11,065 nucleotides of DNA, taken from assembly GCA_964412385.1 (NCBI GenBank), contig CAYPOV010000153.1, positions 1-11,065 on the forward strand, in the 5' to 3' direction. The position numbers and the translations under genes are program-made. Under the pieces are notes generated by a model. It had not been told where the DNA came from. It did not search any database and saw nothing but the letters and a program-made list of their open reading frames with translations. Origin of the DNA: JBGSYN01 sp964412385 (GTDB taxonomy: Bacteria; Pseudomonadota; Alphaproteobacteria; Geminicoccales; Geminicoccaceae). Shown here piece by piece: positions 1 to 7,101 of the stretch. Position 1 is the stretch's first letter; the number at the start of each line of letters is the position of its first letter.

Positions 1-127
1 CCGGAATCGAGATCAGCAAAGTGGTCTATGCAACAAAAGCCATTTTGCAATCTATTGTTGCAGTGCAATAAGACAGCCGTCTCGCGCGAGTTTTGATTGT
101 CCCTCATTGAAATTGCGTCGTTTGTCC
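1..127. other. Non-coding region upstream of serC
   Basis: I see no gene here; it is presumably the leader and promoter region of the serC-serA-purA series. Two weak inverted repeats can be seen: TTGCA at 45-49 with TGCAA at 64-68, and the perfect 10-base palindrome CTCGCGCGAG at 81-90, followed by TTTT. No convincing -35/-10 pair stands out, and no strong Shine-Dalgarno sequence precedes the serC ATG at 128. A conserved 'serC motif' RNA is known upstream of serC in some alphaproteobacteria. I cannot confirm it here by eye. Confidence 0.4.
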
Positions 128-478
128 ATGAAACCAATAAGCAAACCGACTGATCCGAAATTTGGATCTGGACCGACCGCGAAGCGGCCAGGTTGGACCA
201 TAGACTGTCTCGAACATGCACTCATGGGCCGATCCCATCGGGCCGGCGTTGCCAAAGCGCAACTCGGCGAGATCATTGGAAAGAGCCACGCGATCTTGGG
301 CATGCCCGAGAACTATAAAGTGGGAATAGTTCCTGCTTCAGACACAGGTGCCTTCGAAATGGCGCTCTGGTCCATGCTCGGCGCTCAAGGCGTTGATGTA
401 TTTGCTTGGGAGAGCTTTAGCCAAGCCTGGCTCACCGACATTACTAAGCAGCTAAAAATTGAAGACACGCGGGTTTTC
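128..478 (+). CDS. serC: Phosphoserine aminotransferase SerC, N-terminal part (gene broken by assembly chimera)
   Basis: This is the first 117 residues of 3-phosphoserine aminotransferase, the PLP enzyme that converts 3-phosphohydroxypyruvate and glutamate to O-phosphoserine and 2-oxoglutarate in the cytoplasm (serine synthesis, step 2). The N-terminal motif FGSGPTAKRPGW (residues 12-23), GRSHR (34-38) and GIVPASDTGAFEMALW (66-81) are typical of the alphaproteobacterial/Methanosarcina-type SerC subfamily. The ATG at 128 is preferred to an in-frame TTG at 107 because family members begin a few residues before the FxSGP motif; no good Shine-Dalgarno favours either. True SerC homology stops at ...EDTRVF (codon 476-478). 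The frame then runs into unrelated membrane-protein sequence up to the N-run. The remainder of the gene resumes at 604 in another frame. The family call is firm; the break is almost certainly an assembly fault. Confidence 0.9.
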
Positions 479-592
479 AACATCGCCGCCCATTTCATGG
501 CCACCAATATCGTCATCAAGGTCTTTGAGATCGTTCTTTTCGGCGGATTCATCCTGCATATCGTCTACGGGCTCATCCTTCAGTTCGTCAAC
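479..592 (+). other. Foreign segment in serC: fragment resembling Bacteroidota-type succinate dehydrogenase cytochrome b
   Basis: These 38 codons, read in the frame of the upstream serC part, do not encode SerC. They begin NIAAHFMATNIVIKVFEI and continue with a hydrophobic stretch ending in ILQFVN. The pattern FNxxAHFMxTNxxIKVxE followed by a membrane helix containing H-I and a G-L-I-L-Q ending resembles the SdhC/FrdC-like cytochrome b subunit of the type common in Bacteroidota. That family resemblance is from memory, not a search. No SerC has a membrane helix at this point, and the segment ends directly at the assembly gap. I infer a chimeric contig end or read from another organism in the sample. 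A real insertion is possible but unlikely, because removing it restores serC exactly. Confidence 0.68.
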
Positions 593-602
593 NNNNNNNN
601 NN
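593..602. other. Assembly gap (10 Ns)
   Basis: Ten consecutive undetermined bases lie inside serC. A round ten is typical of a scaffold spacer of unknown length rather than a measured gap. The serC sequence on the right begins (603-604 'ca') exactly where the serC sequence on the left stops (478-479 'ca'), so probably nothing of serC is missing. Confidence 0.97.
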
Positions 603-603
603 C

Positions 604-1410
604 ACAGCCGACTATGGGGAACTCCCTGATCTCAATTCAGCAGGCTCTGACCGGGACATCGTCTTTGTTTGGAACGGTACCACCTCTGGGGTTAAAATAC
701 CCAATGCATCCTGGATCGACGATGATCGTTCCGGTTTGACATTTTGCGATGCAACATCGGCGGCTTTCGCCATGGAACTGCCATGGGCCAAACTCGATGT
801 CGTTACATGGTCATGGCAAAAGGTTTTGGGCGGTGAGGCACAGCACGGCATGCTGGCGCTAAGTCCGCGAGCGGTCGACCGGCTTGAGAGCTACACGCCA
901 CCAAGGGCTTTGCCGAAAATCTTCCGAATGACCAAGGGAGGCAAGCTCAACGAAGGTATTTTTCGCGGCGAAACTATTAACACGCCTTCGATGCTTGCCG
1001 TCGCAGATGTGCTGGACGCTCTGAATTGGGTCGAAAATTTGGGCGGCCTTTCATCAATGATCGCCCGCTCCGATACAAGCCTTCAAATCATTGCAGATTG
1101 GGTTGACGAAACCTCCTGGGTCGATTTCTTGGCGACTGATCCGAAACTGCGTTCATCGACATCGATCTGCCTGAGAATCGTCGATCCCTTCTTCACCTCG
1201 CTCGATGACAAGGCCCAGCGCGCCTTCGTTAAGGCAATGACGGGCTTGCTCGAAGAAGAGAATGTTGCGTTTGATATCGCGGGGTATCGAGATGCTCCAC
1301 CGGGACTGAGAATCTGGGGAGGGGGCACAGTCGAGCCGGAGAACGTGGGGGTTTTATTGCCGTGGTTGGACTGGGCCTTTGAGAGAACCAAGGCACAGCA
1401 ACGCACCTAG
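604..1410 (+). CDS. serC: Phosphoserine aminotransferase SerC, C-terminal part
   Basis: This is the remaining 268 residues of SerC. The frame is open from the N-run and starts TADYGELPDL, the sequence expected directly after the ...EDTRVF that ends the left part. Visible landmarks are VWNGTTSG, FCDATSAAFA and the PLP-lysine motif TWSWQKVLGG (Lys190 in the rejoined protein). KIFRMTKGGKLNEGIFRGETINTPS and APPGLRIWGGGTVE follow further along. The rejoined protein is 385 residues, normal for this subfamily. A shorter reading from an in-frame TTG at 736 would lose the region before the PLP site and is not a real start. It ends with TAG at 1408-1410, 49 nt before serA, and the two are likely cotranscribed. 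Confidence 0.93.
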   Translation, partial: TADYGELPDLNSAGSDRDIVFVWNGTTSGVKIPNASWIDDDRSGLTFCDATSAAFAMELPWAKLDVVTWSWQKVLGGEAQHGMLALSPRAVDRLESYTPPRALPKIFRMTKGGKLNEGIFRGETINTPSMLAVADVLDALNWVENLGGLSSMIARSDTSLQIIADWVDETSWVDFLATDPKLRSSTSICLRIVDPFFTSLDDKAQRAFVKAMTGLLEEENVAFDIAGYRDAPPGLRIWGGGTVEPENVGVLLPWLDWAFERTKAQQRT

Positions 1411-1444
1411 CGCCTTGCGCAACGAGACTCCAGGCCCATTAAAA

Positions 1445-1451
1445 AAGGAAG
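1445..1451 (+). promoter_or_regulatory. Ribosome binding site of serA
   Basis: AAGGAAG lies 8 nt before the ATG at 1460. It decides the serA start in favour of MKRVLISDKL and against an in-frame upstream start at 1379, which would overlap the end of serC and add 27 residues not seen in the family. Confidence 0.7.
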
Positions 1452-1459
1452 AACACCTC

Positions 1460-3037
1460 ATGAAGCGTGTCTTGATCTCCGACAAATTGAGCAGTGCAGC
1501 TTTCGAATTGCTGACGGAGCGCGGCATCCATGCAGATGTGCGGACCGGGCTAAGCCCTGAAGAACTCAAGGAAGTCATCGAACTTTACGATGGCTTGGCT
1601 GTTCGCTCGGCAACCAAGGTGACCAAAGAGATCCTTGCTGCCGCGCCGCGCCTCAAAGTCGTCGGCCGCGCCGGTATCGGCGTCGACAATATCGATATCG
1701 AGGCCGCTACTGCCTGCGGTGTCGTCGTGATGAACACACCTTTCGGCAATTCGATCACGACCGCTGAACACACTATTGCCATGATGATGGCACTGGCACG
1801 GCAAATTGGTGCAGCTGACCGCTCGACACGGGCGGGCAAATGGGAAAAGTCCCGCTTCATGGGTCTGGAAATGGCGGGCAAAACCCTGGGGCTCATCGGC
1901 TGCGGGAATATCGGCTCGATCGTTGCCGATCGCGCGCAAGGACTGAAGATGCGCGTGATTGTCTACGATCCCTATCTTTCCGCGGAACGTGCCCGGGATC
2001 TGGGTCTCGAAAGCGTCGGACTCGAGGCATTACTCGAGCGAGCGGATGTAATCACACTTCACACGCCTCTTAATGATCAGACACGCAACATTCTGAACGA
2101 AGAGAGACTGGCAAAGACCAAGCCAGGCGTTCGCATCGTCAATTGTGCCCGAGGTGGATTGGTTAACGAACAGGCACTCTACGCCGCCATCAAATCAGGC
2201 CATGTCGCCGGGGCGGCCCTTGATGTTTTTGTCGATGAGCCCGCGAAGGCGTCACCGCTCTTCGAGCTTGATGAAGTGATTTTGACACCACACCTGGGCG
2301 CATCGACCAACGAAGCGCAGGAGAATGTCGCAGTCCAGATTGCGGAGCAACTAGCCGACTATCTTGAGACCGGTGCCATCACCAACGCGATCAACATGCC
2401 CTCGATCAGTGCTGAAGAAGCCCCCCGAATTCGGCCCTATATGAAGCTGGCGGAGCAACTTGGATCATTCGCCGGCCAACTTACAGAGACCGGGATCAAG
2501 AAGGTCGTGATCACCTATAGTGGCCATATAGCCACCCTTAACACTCGGCCGATCACGCAGGTTCTCGTAGCAAGCCTGCTCACGCCACTCCTGCATAGCG
2601 TCAATATGGTCAATGCACCTCAGATCGCACGCTCCAGGAACATTGACATTACAACAGTCGAGCGCGAATCGATCGAAGGTTATCAAACCCTGATCGATCT
2701 CGATGTTGAAACGGAACGTGGCCCAAGGAGCATTGCCGGCACACTCGTTCAAGGCAGTGATCCACGTATCGTTCGCATCCGCGACATCGAAATCGAGGCA
2801 AAGCTGAGCTCACACGTCTTGTTCATTCGCAACAGTGACCGCCCGGGCTTCATCGGTGCACTCGGTAATCTGCTTGGCGTCGCCGGTGTCAATATCGCAA
2901 CATTCAATCTTGGCCGTGAGACTGCGGGTGGTGAAGCTGTTGCCCTGATCAACGTGGATCAGGCCGTACCTGATGACCTGCTCGCCGACGTCCGTGCACT
3001 TCCCCATGTCATTCAGGCAAAGTCCCTGGCATTCTGA
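1460..3037 (+). CDS. serA: D-3-phosphoglycerate dehydrogenase SerA (long form with ACT domain)
   Basis: The cytoplasmic enzyme oxidises 3-phosphoglycerate to 3-phosphohydroxypyruvate with NAD, the first step of serine synthesis, and supplies the substrate for SerC next door. The 525-residue protein has the usual length of the long (type I) form. The substrate-binding and Rossmann domains cover about residues 1-315. They contain GRAGIGVDNID (69-79), the NAD motif GCGNIG (147-152) and the NAD-ribose Asp170 in VYDPY. The catalytic residues are Arg231 (CARGG), Glu260 (DEP) and His278 (TPHLGAS). An intervening allosteric-substrate-binding-type domain follows at about 318-445, then a C-terminal ACT domain at about 452-525 (RNSDRPGFIGALGNLLG). 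In this family the ACT domain binds serine for feedback inhibition; whether this one does is inferred. It sits between serC (49 nt upstream) and purA (64 nt downstream). Confidence 0.97.
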   Translation: MKRVLISDKLSSAAFELLTERGIHADVRTGLSPEELKEVIELYDGLAVRSATKVTKEILAAAPRLKVVGRAGIGVDNIDIEAATACGVVVMNTPFGNSITTAEHTIAMMMALARQIGAADRSTRAGKWEKSRFMGLEMAGKTLGLIGCGNIGSIVADRAQGLKMRVIVYDPYLSAERARDLGLESVGLEALLERADVITLHTPLNDQTRNILNEERLAKTKPGVRIVNCARGGLVNEQALYAAIKSGHVAGAALDVFVDEPAKASPLFELDEVILTPHLGASTNEAQENVAVQIAEQLADYLETGAITNAINMPSISAEEAPRIRPYMKLAEQLGSFAGQLTETGIKKVVITYSGHIATLNTRPITQVLVASLLTPLLHSVNMVNAPQIARSRNIDITTVERESIEGYQTLIDLDVETERGPRSIAGTLVQGSDPRIVRIRDIEIEAKLSSHVLFIRNSDRPGFIGALGNLLGVAGVNIATFNLGRETAGGEAVALINVDQAVPDDLLADVRALPHVIQAKSLAF

Positions 3038-3101
3038 TCAGGTTCGGTCGGCGGTTCGCGTACCGCTGCACGTCACCATCATTCGGGGGGTAGTGGGTAG
3101 C

Positions 3102-4409
3102 ATGTCCAATGTCACTGTCATCGGATCCCAATGGGGCGACGAAGGCAAGGGCAAGATTGTCGACTGGCTTTCCGAGCGAGCCGACGTCGTTGTTCGCTTT
3201 CAAGGAGGGCATAATGCAGGACACACGCTCGTCATCGACGGCGTAACTTACAAGCTTAGCCTTCTGCCTTCCGGAGTTGTCCGCCCCGGCAAACTCTCCA
3301 TCATCGGCAATGGTGTCGTGATCGACCCATGGGCACTGTTTGCTGAGATCGAGCGACTACGCGGGCAAGGCGTCAACGTCACGCCGGAGAGCTTGCGCAT
3401 CTCCGAGAATGCCACGCTCATCCTGCCGCTTCATGGCGAGATCGACCGGGCGAGAGAAGACGCGCGCGCAAAGAGCAATGATGGCGCCGGCAAGATTGGC
3501 ACCACGGGCCGAGGCATCGGCCCGGCCTACGAAGACAAGGTGGCTCGCCGTGCCTTGCGTGTCTGCGATCTTGCCGATCCGGACGTTTTGCGCGCCAAAG
3601 TTCATGATCTCCTCATTCACCATAATGCCCTTAGACGCGGACTGGGCGTTGACGAAGTCGAAAGCGATGCGCTGACCGGTGAACTCACCTCGATCGCTCC
3701 CAAAATCCTGCCATTTGCGGAGCCTGTGTGGCTGCGTCTCTCCGAACTCAAACGAGCAGGGCAGCGAATTCTCTTCGAAGGCGCTCAAGGAACGATGCTC
3801 GATGTTGACCATGGCACTTATCCCTTCGTCACCTCCTCCAACACAATCTCGGCTGCGGCATCGATCGGTTCAGGCGTCGGTCCCGATACTGTCGGCTATG
3901 TTCTCGGTATCACCAAGGCTTATACCACGCGGGTCGGATCGGGCCCCTTTCCAACCGAACTGCATGATGAAATCGGTGAAGGACTAGGCGAACGCGGCCA
4001 TGAATTCGGTACCGTTACCGGCCGCCGTCGCCGATGCGGATGGTTTGACGCCGTTATGGTACGCCAAGCGGCGAAGCTTGCCGGGATCACCGGCATGGCG
4101 CTTACCAAACTCGATGTGCTTGACGGCATGGAGACATTGAAGGTCTGCACGTCCTATTCATTGCAAGGCCAAACGCTACACCATTTGCCGGCGAGCATGG
4201 CAGCCCAAGCCTCGGCCATTCCGATCTATGAAGAGATGGAGGGGTGGTCGGAGAGCACACGCGGGGCGAGAAGCTTCGCCGAACTTCCCGCCAACGCCGT
4301 GAAGTATGTCAAACGTCTGGAGGAACTCGTCGAAACGCCCGTGGCCCTACTCTCCACCAGCCCCGATCGCGAAGATACGATCCTCGTAAAGGACCCTTTT
4401 GCCGACTAA
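3102..4409 (+). CDS. purA: Adenylosuccinate synthetase PurA
   Basis: PurA joins IMP and aspartate using GTP to give adenylosuccinate, the first committed step from IMP to AMP, in the cytoplasm. The 435-residue protein is of normal length and complete. The P-loop-like GDEGKGK motif is at residues 12-18, with catalytic Asp13. GGHNAGHT at 35-42 contains catalytic His41. GKIGTTGRGIGPAYEDK (130-146), FEGAQGTMLDVDHGTYPFVTSSN (225-247), RVGSGPFPTE (277-286), TGRRRRCGWFDAV (306-318) and the guanine-recognition loop TKLDVLDG (335-342) are all present. The ATG at 3102 gives MSNVTVIGSQWGDEG, the usual N-terminus; the frame is open further upstream into serA but that part has no PurA character. A G-rich stretch precedes the start but there is no clear AGGAG. 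Its TAA stop overlaps the stop of the convergent M16 gene. Confidence 0.97.
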   Translation: MSNVTVIGSQWGDEGKGKIVDWLSERADVVVRFQGGHNAGHTLVIDGVTYKLSLLPSGVVRPGKLSIIGNGVVIDPWALFAEIERLRGQGVNVTPESLRISENATLILPLHGEIDRAREDARAKSNDGAGKIGTTGRGIGPAYEDKVARRALRVCDLADPDVLRAKVHDLLIHHNALRRGLGVDEVESDALTGELTSIAPKILPFAEPVWLRLSELKRAGQRILFEGAQGTMLDVDHGTYPFVTSSNTISAAASIGSGVGPDTVGYVLGITKAYTTRVGSGPFPTELHDEIGEGLGERGHEFGTVTGRRRRCGWFDAVMVRQAAKLAGITGMALTKLDVLDGMETLKVCTSYSLQGQTLHHLPASMAAQASAIPIYEEMEGWSESTRGARSFAELPANAVKYVKRLEELVETPVALLSTSPDREDTILVKDPFAD

Positions 4410-5674
4410 AGCGTCAGGCGGTTCTGAATAGCCCGAAAATCGATACCATTGGTACTTGGACCGATGGAAACAACAGTTGGTTTCGAGTTGGCGAATAGAC
4501 GTTCGATGATTCGCGCGATGTCGCCATGATCGACGGCGTCGATCTTAGCCAGTGTCTCGTCGACCTCGATACGACGGCCGAACACGAGTTGCTGCCGCGC
4601 AATGTCCTCGCAAACCGCACTGCAGTTTTCGAGCGACATCATCATGCTCGCTTTGAGCTGATTTCGCGCACGTGACAGCTCGGCCTCACTCAGGGTGGAT
4701 TTGAGATCGAGGATCGCATCGCAGGTCACGGGCATGAGTTCAGGAAGATCGGCTGGACTCGTGCCGGCATAGATGCCCAGATACCCGGTATCCTCAAAAC
4801 ACGACGCAAACGAGAAGATGGAATAGGCAAGTCCACGCTGTTCCCTGATTTCTTGAAACAAACGCGAGCTCATGCCCCCACCGAGCATCGTCGACAAAAT
4901 TTGCAGGCCATAGAAGTCGTCATCGTGGATCGAAAGCGCCTCCACACCGATGATCACATGGACTTGGTCAAGGTCCCGTTTGATCAATCGATGCCCGCCC
5001 TGATAGCGTCCCGGGCTGGTCTCGTCGTCAGTGTCAGACTTAAGCCCACCGAAGGCTGCGGCTGTAATATCCACGAGCCGATCGTGCTCGATATCGCCTG
5101 CGCCAGAAACCACAAAACCCTTAGGCGCGTAGTGGCCGCCCATAAACTGGATCAACGTATCACGTGACATCTGACTAACGATCTCAGGTGGCCCCAGTAC
5201 TGATCGGCCCAAGGCCTGGTTCGGATAAGCGCATTCCTGAAACAGATCGAAAATCAAATCGTCAGGCGTATCCTGCACCTGGCCGATTTCTTGAAGCACA
5301 ACGCCTCGCTCGCGCGCCAGTTCCTCCTCATCAAACACAGAATCCTTGATAATGTCGGCGAGAATATCACTGGCGAGCGGAACATCATCGGCAAGCACGC
5401 GCGCATAGTAGGCGGTCTGCTCGCGGGAGGTATAGGCGTTGAGATGACCCCCGACGTCTTCGATCTGTTCAGCGATCTGTCGGGCATTCCGGCGGCGCGT
5501 CCCCTTGAAGGCCATGTGCTCGAGCATGTGGGCGACACCGTTTTGTTCGGCAGCTTCATGGCGCGTGCCGGCATTGACCCAGATACCGACGGTCGCGGTG
5601 CGGACATGGGCGAGTTGCTCGGTGACAACGCGGATGCCGTTTTCAAGTGTCGTTAAACGAAAGTCTTCGGGCAT
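4406..5674 (-). CDS. M16 family zinc metallopeptidase (mitochondrial processing peptidase beta-like)
   Basis: This 422-residue protein is a complete M16B-type peptidase, a bacterial relative of the mitochondrial processing peptidase. The inverted zinc motif HMLEH is at 49-53 (His49, Glu52, His53). The distal zinc ligand is probably Glu129 (VVLQEIGQVQD), 76 residues on, as in the family. The inactive-like second half contains the conserved RLFQEIREQRGLAYS (271-285). The zinc motif is intact, so it should be catalytic. No signal peptide is seen, so it is probably cytoplasmic; its substrates are unknown. The ATG lies 2 nt after the thrC stop, with no good Shine-Dalgarno of its own, which suggests translational coupling to thrC. 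Adjacent thrC and M16 genes are common in alphaproteobacteria. Its TAG stop overlaps the purA TAA on the other strand. Confidence 0.93.
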   Translation of the reverse strand: MPEDFRLTTLENGIRVVTEQLAHVRTATVGIWVNAGTRHEAAEQNGVAHMLEHMAFKGTRRRNARQIAEQIEDVGGHLNAYTSREQTAYYARVLADDVPLASDILADIIKDSVFDEEELARERGVVLQEIGQVQDTPDDLIFDLFQECAYPNQALGRSVLGPPEIVSQMSRDTLIQFMGGHYAPKGFVVSGAGDIEHDRLVDITAAAFGGLKSDTDDETSPGRYQGGHRLIKRDLDQVHVIIGVEALSIHDDDFYGLQILSTMLGGGMSSRLFQEIREQRGLAYSIFSFASCFEDTGYLGIYAGTSPADLPELMPVTCDAILDLKSTLSEAELSRARNQLKASMMMSLENCSAVCEDIARQQLVFGRRIEVDETLAKIDAVDHGDIARIIERLFANSKPTVVSIGPSTNGIDFRAIQNRLTL

Positions 5675-5676
5675 TC

Positions 5677-7074
5677 TCAGTGCAAACGTGCGTGGTTGGT
5701 GACGAAGGATTTAAGCTGTTCTGGATCGCCTGCCATCGTCGTCAGATGCTCTTTCATTTCCATTATTGCGCCCAAACGCTCTGGTGGCTCAACGCTTCGT
5801 CCCAGCGCCTGCCGTATCGCGTCCGGAAACTTGGCTGGATGCGCGGTCGCGAGATAAACGGTCGGCTCAAGATCCTTCGCCGGCAGTTTGCGACCAATAG
5901 AAACGCCAACCGCAGTGTGAGGATCCAACACCTCCCCGGTTGCAGCTTCGACTTCTCTGATCGTCGATACGGTCTCATCCTCATCGGCTCGGCCGGCGCG
6001 AAACTTGGGACGCAGGTCGGCCATTGCTCCCGGCTCGACATGCAGCGTTCTCTGTTCGGCAAAATGCCTCATCGATTTGCCGGTGCATTCGGCATCACGA
6101 CCGTTGAGATCAAACAGCAAGCGCTCGAAATTGCTGGCAGCTTGGATATCCATGCTTGGTGACAGTGTCGATGCAACTGCACCCCGCTCGTAAGTCCCGG
6201 TCGCAAAAAAGCGGGAGAGTATATCATTCGAGTTCGTCGCAACAACGAGCTCTGAAATCGGCAAGCCGGTTTTGGCGGCGACATATCCGGCGTAAACATC
6301 GCCGAAATTGCCGGTGGGCACGACAAAACGAACCGACCGTTCGAGAGTGCCTAGGCGAAGCGCGGAATAATAGTAGTAAACAATCTGCGCACAAATGCGC
6401 GCCCAATTGATCGAGTTGATGGCTGCCAATGAGACATGTCGCCGAAACGTCTCGTCGCCGAAAAGTTGTTTTACAAGGCTCTGGCAGTCATCGAACGTTC
6501 CATCAACGGCGATGCAATGAATATTGCCATCTACGACCGTCGTCATTTGCCGGCGCTGCACTTCGGAGATCCGTCCGTTCGGAAAGAGAATGAAGACGTC
6601 GATATTGTCTCGACCGGCACATGCGTGAATGGCGGCCGATCCTGTATCGCCCGATGTGGCACCGATCACGGTTATGCGCTCACCCTTTCGATCGAGCACG
6701 CGCTCGAACATCCGGCCCAGGAGTTGCAGGGCAAAGTCCTTGAAGGCCAGTGTGGGGCCGTGGAAGAGTTCGAGCAGCCACTCATTCGGACCAATCTGCC
6801 GCAAAGGCGCGACAGCGGCGTGAGAGAAAGTTCGGTAAGCCTCGGCACATAGTTCCGTGAGTTCGCGGACCGTAAAACTCGTGCCGAAAAAAGGTCCAAG
6901 CACACTCTGAGCGGTAGAAGCATAGTCCTGCCAAGCGAGGCCGCGGATAGCCCCCCCGTTGTGTTCAGGCCAGGACTCGGGGATGAAAAGACCACCATCC
7001 GTGGCGAGCCCTTCGAGCAGGACTTCTTCAAAAGCCATGGGCCGTGTGCCGCCACGCGTGCTAACATAGTGCAT
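5677..7074 (-). CDS. thrC: Threonine synthase ThrC
   Basis: The PLP enzyme converts O-phosphohomoserine to threonine and phosphate, the last step of threonine synthesis. The 465-residue length and the N-terminus HYVSTRG fit the longer proteobacterial type. Visible motifs are the PLP-lysine segment LAFKDFALQ (Lys112), ATSGDTGSAA (139-148) and the phosphate-binding PTGNFGDVYAG (253-263). PSMDIQAASNFER (306-318) is also present. The start is supported by GAGGA at 7088-7084, 9 nt before the ATG. It lies 27 nt after the M32 peptidase gene and 2 nt before the M16 peptidase gene. No thrA or thrB is in the window. All key residues that I can recognise are present. Confidence 0.97.
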   Translation of the reverse strand: MHYVSTRGGTRPMAFEEVLLEGLATDGGLFIPESWPEHNGGAIRGLAWQDYASTAQSVLGPFFGTSFTVRELTELCAEAYRTFSHAAVAPLRQIGPNEWLLELFHGPTLAFKDFALQLLGRMFERVLDRKGERITVIGATSGDTGSAAIHACAGRDNIDVFILFPNGRISEVQRRQMTTVVDGNIHCIAVDGTFDDCQSLVKQLFGDETFRRHVSLAAINSINWARICAQIVYYYYSALRLGTLERSVRFVVPTGNFGDVYAGYVAAKTGLPISELVVATNSNDILSRFFATGTYERGAVASTLSPSMDIQAASNFERLLFDLNGRDAECTGKSMRHFAEQRTLHVEPGAMADLRPKFRAGRADEDETVSTIREVEAATGEVLDPHTAVGVSIGRKLPAKDLEPTVYLATAHPAKFPDAIRQALGRSVEPPERLGAIMEMKEHLTTMAGDPEQLKSFVTNHARLH

Positions 7075-7083
7075 CTCTCTTTT

Positions 7084-7088
7084 TCCTC
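7084..7088 (-). promoter_or_regulatory. Ribosome binding site of thrC
   Basis: On the - strand GAGGA stands 9 nt before the ATG at 7074-7072, in the 27-nt gap after the M32 peptidase gene. It supports the chosen thrC start. Confidence 0.65.
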
Positions 7089-7101
7089 GGAGGCGTGGAG
7101 C

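Noticed and set aside
45..73. Sigma-70 promoter with TTGCAA at 45-50
   Set aside because: The hexamer 17 nt further on (ATAAGA) is a poor -10 match; not enough to call.
81..94. Palindrome CTCGCGCGAG plus TTTT upstream of serC as an intrinsic terminator or operator
   Set aside because: A 10-base palindrome leaves almost no loop, and the T-run is only four long. A chance match is likely; I mention it only within the upstream region.
107..592. A natural fusion of SerC N-terminus to a membrane helix
   Set aside because: The fusion would lack the PLP lysine, ends at an N-run, and the missing SerC part follows immediately with a perfect in-frame join once the segment is removed.
128..1410. serC as a true frameshifted pseudogene
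   Set aside because: The only frame change falls at the foreign segment and gap; both halves are otherwise clean and conserved.
3051..3066. Hairpin GCGGT-TCGCGT-ACCGC between serA and purA as a terminator
   Set aside because: The stem is only 5 bp and no T-run follows. It may be chance, and purA probably depends on read-through.
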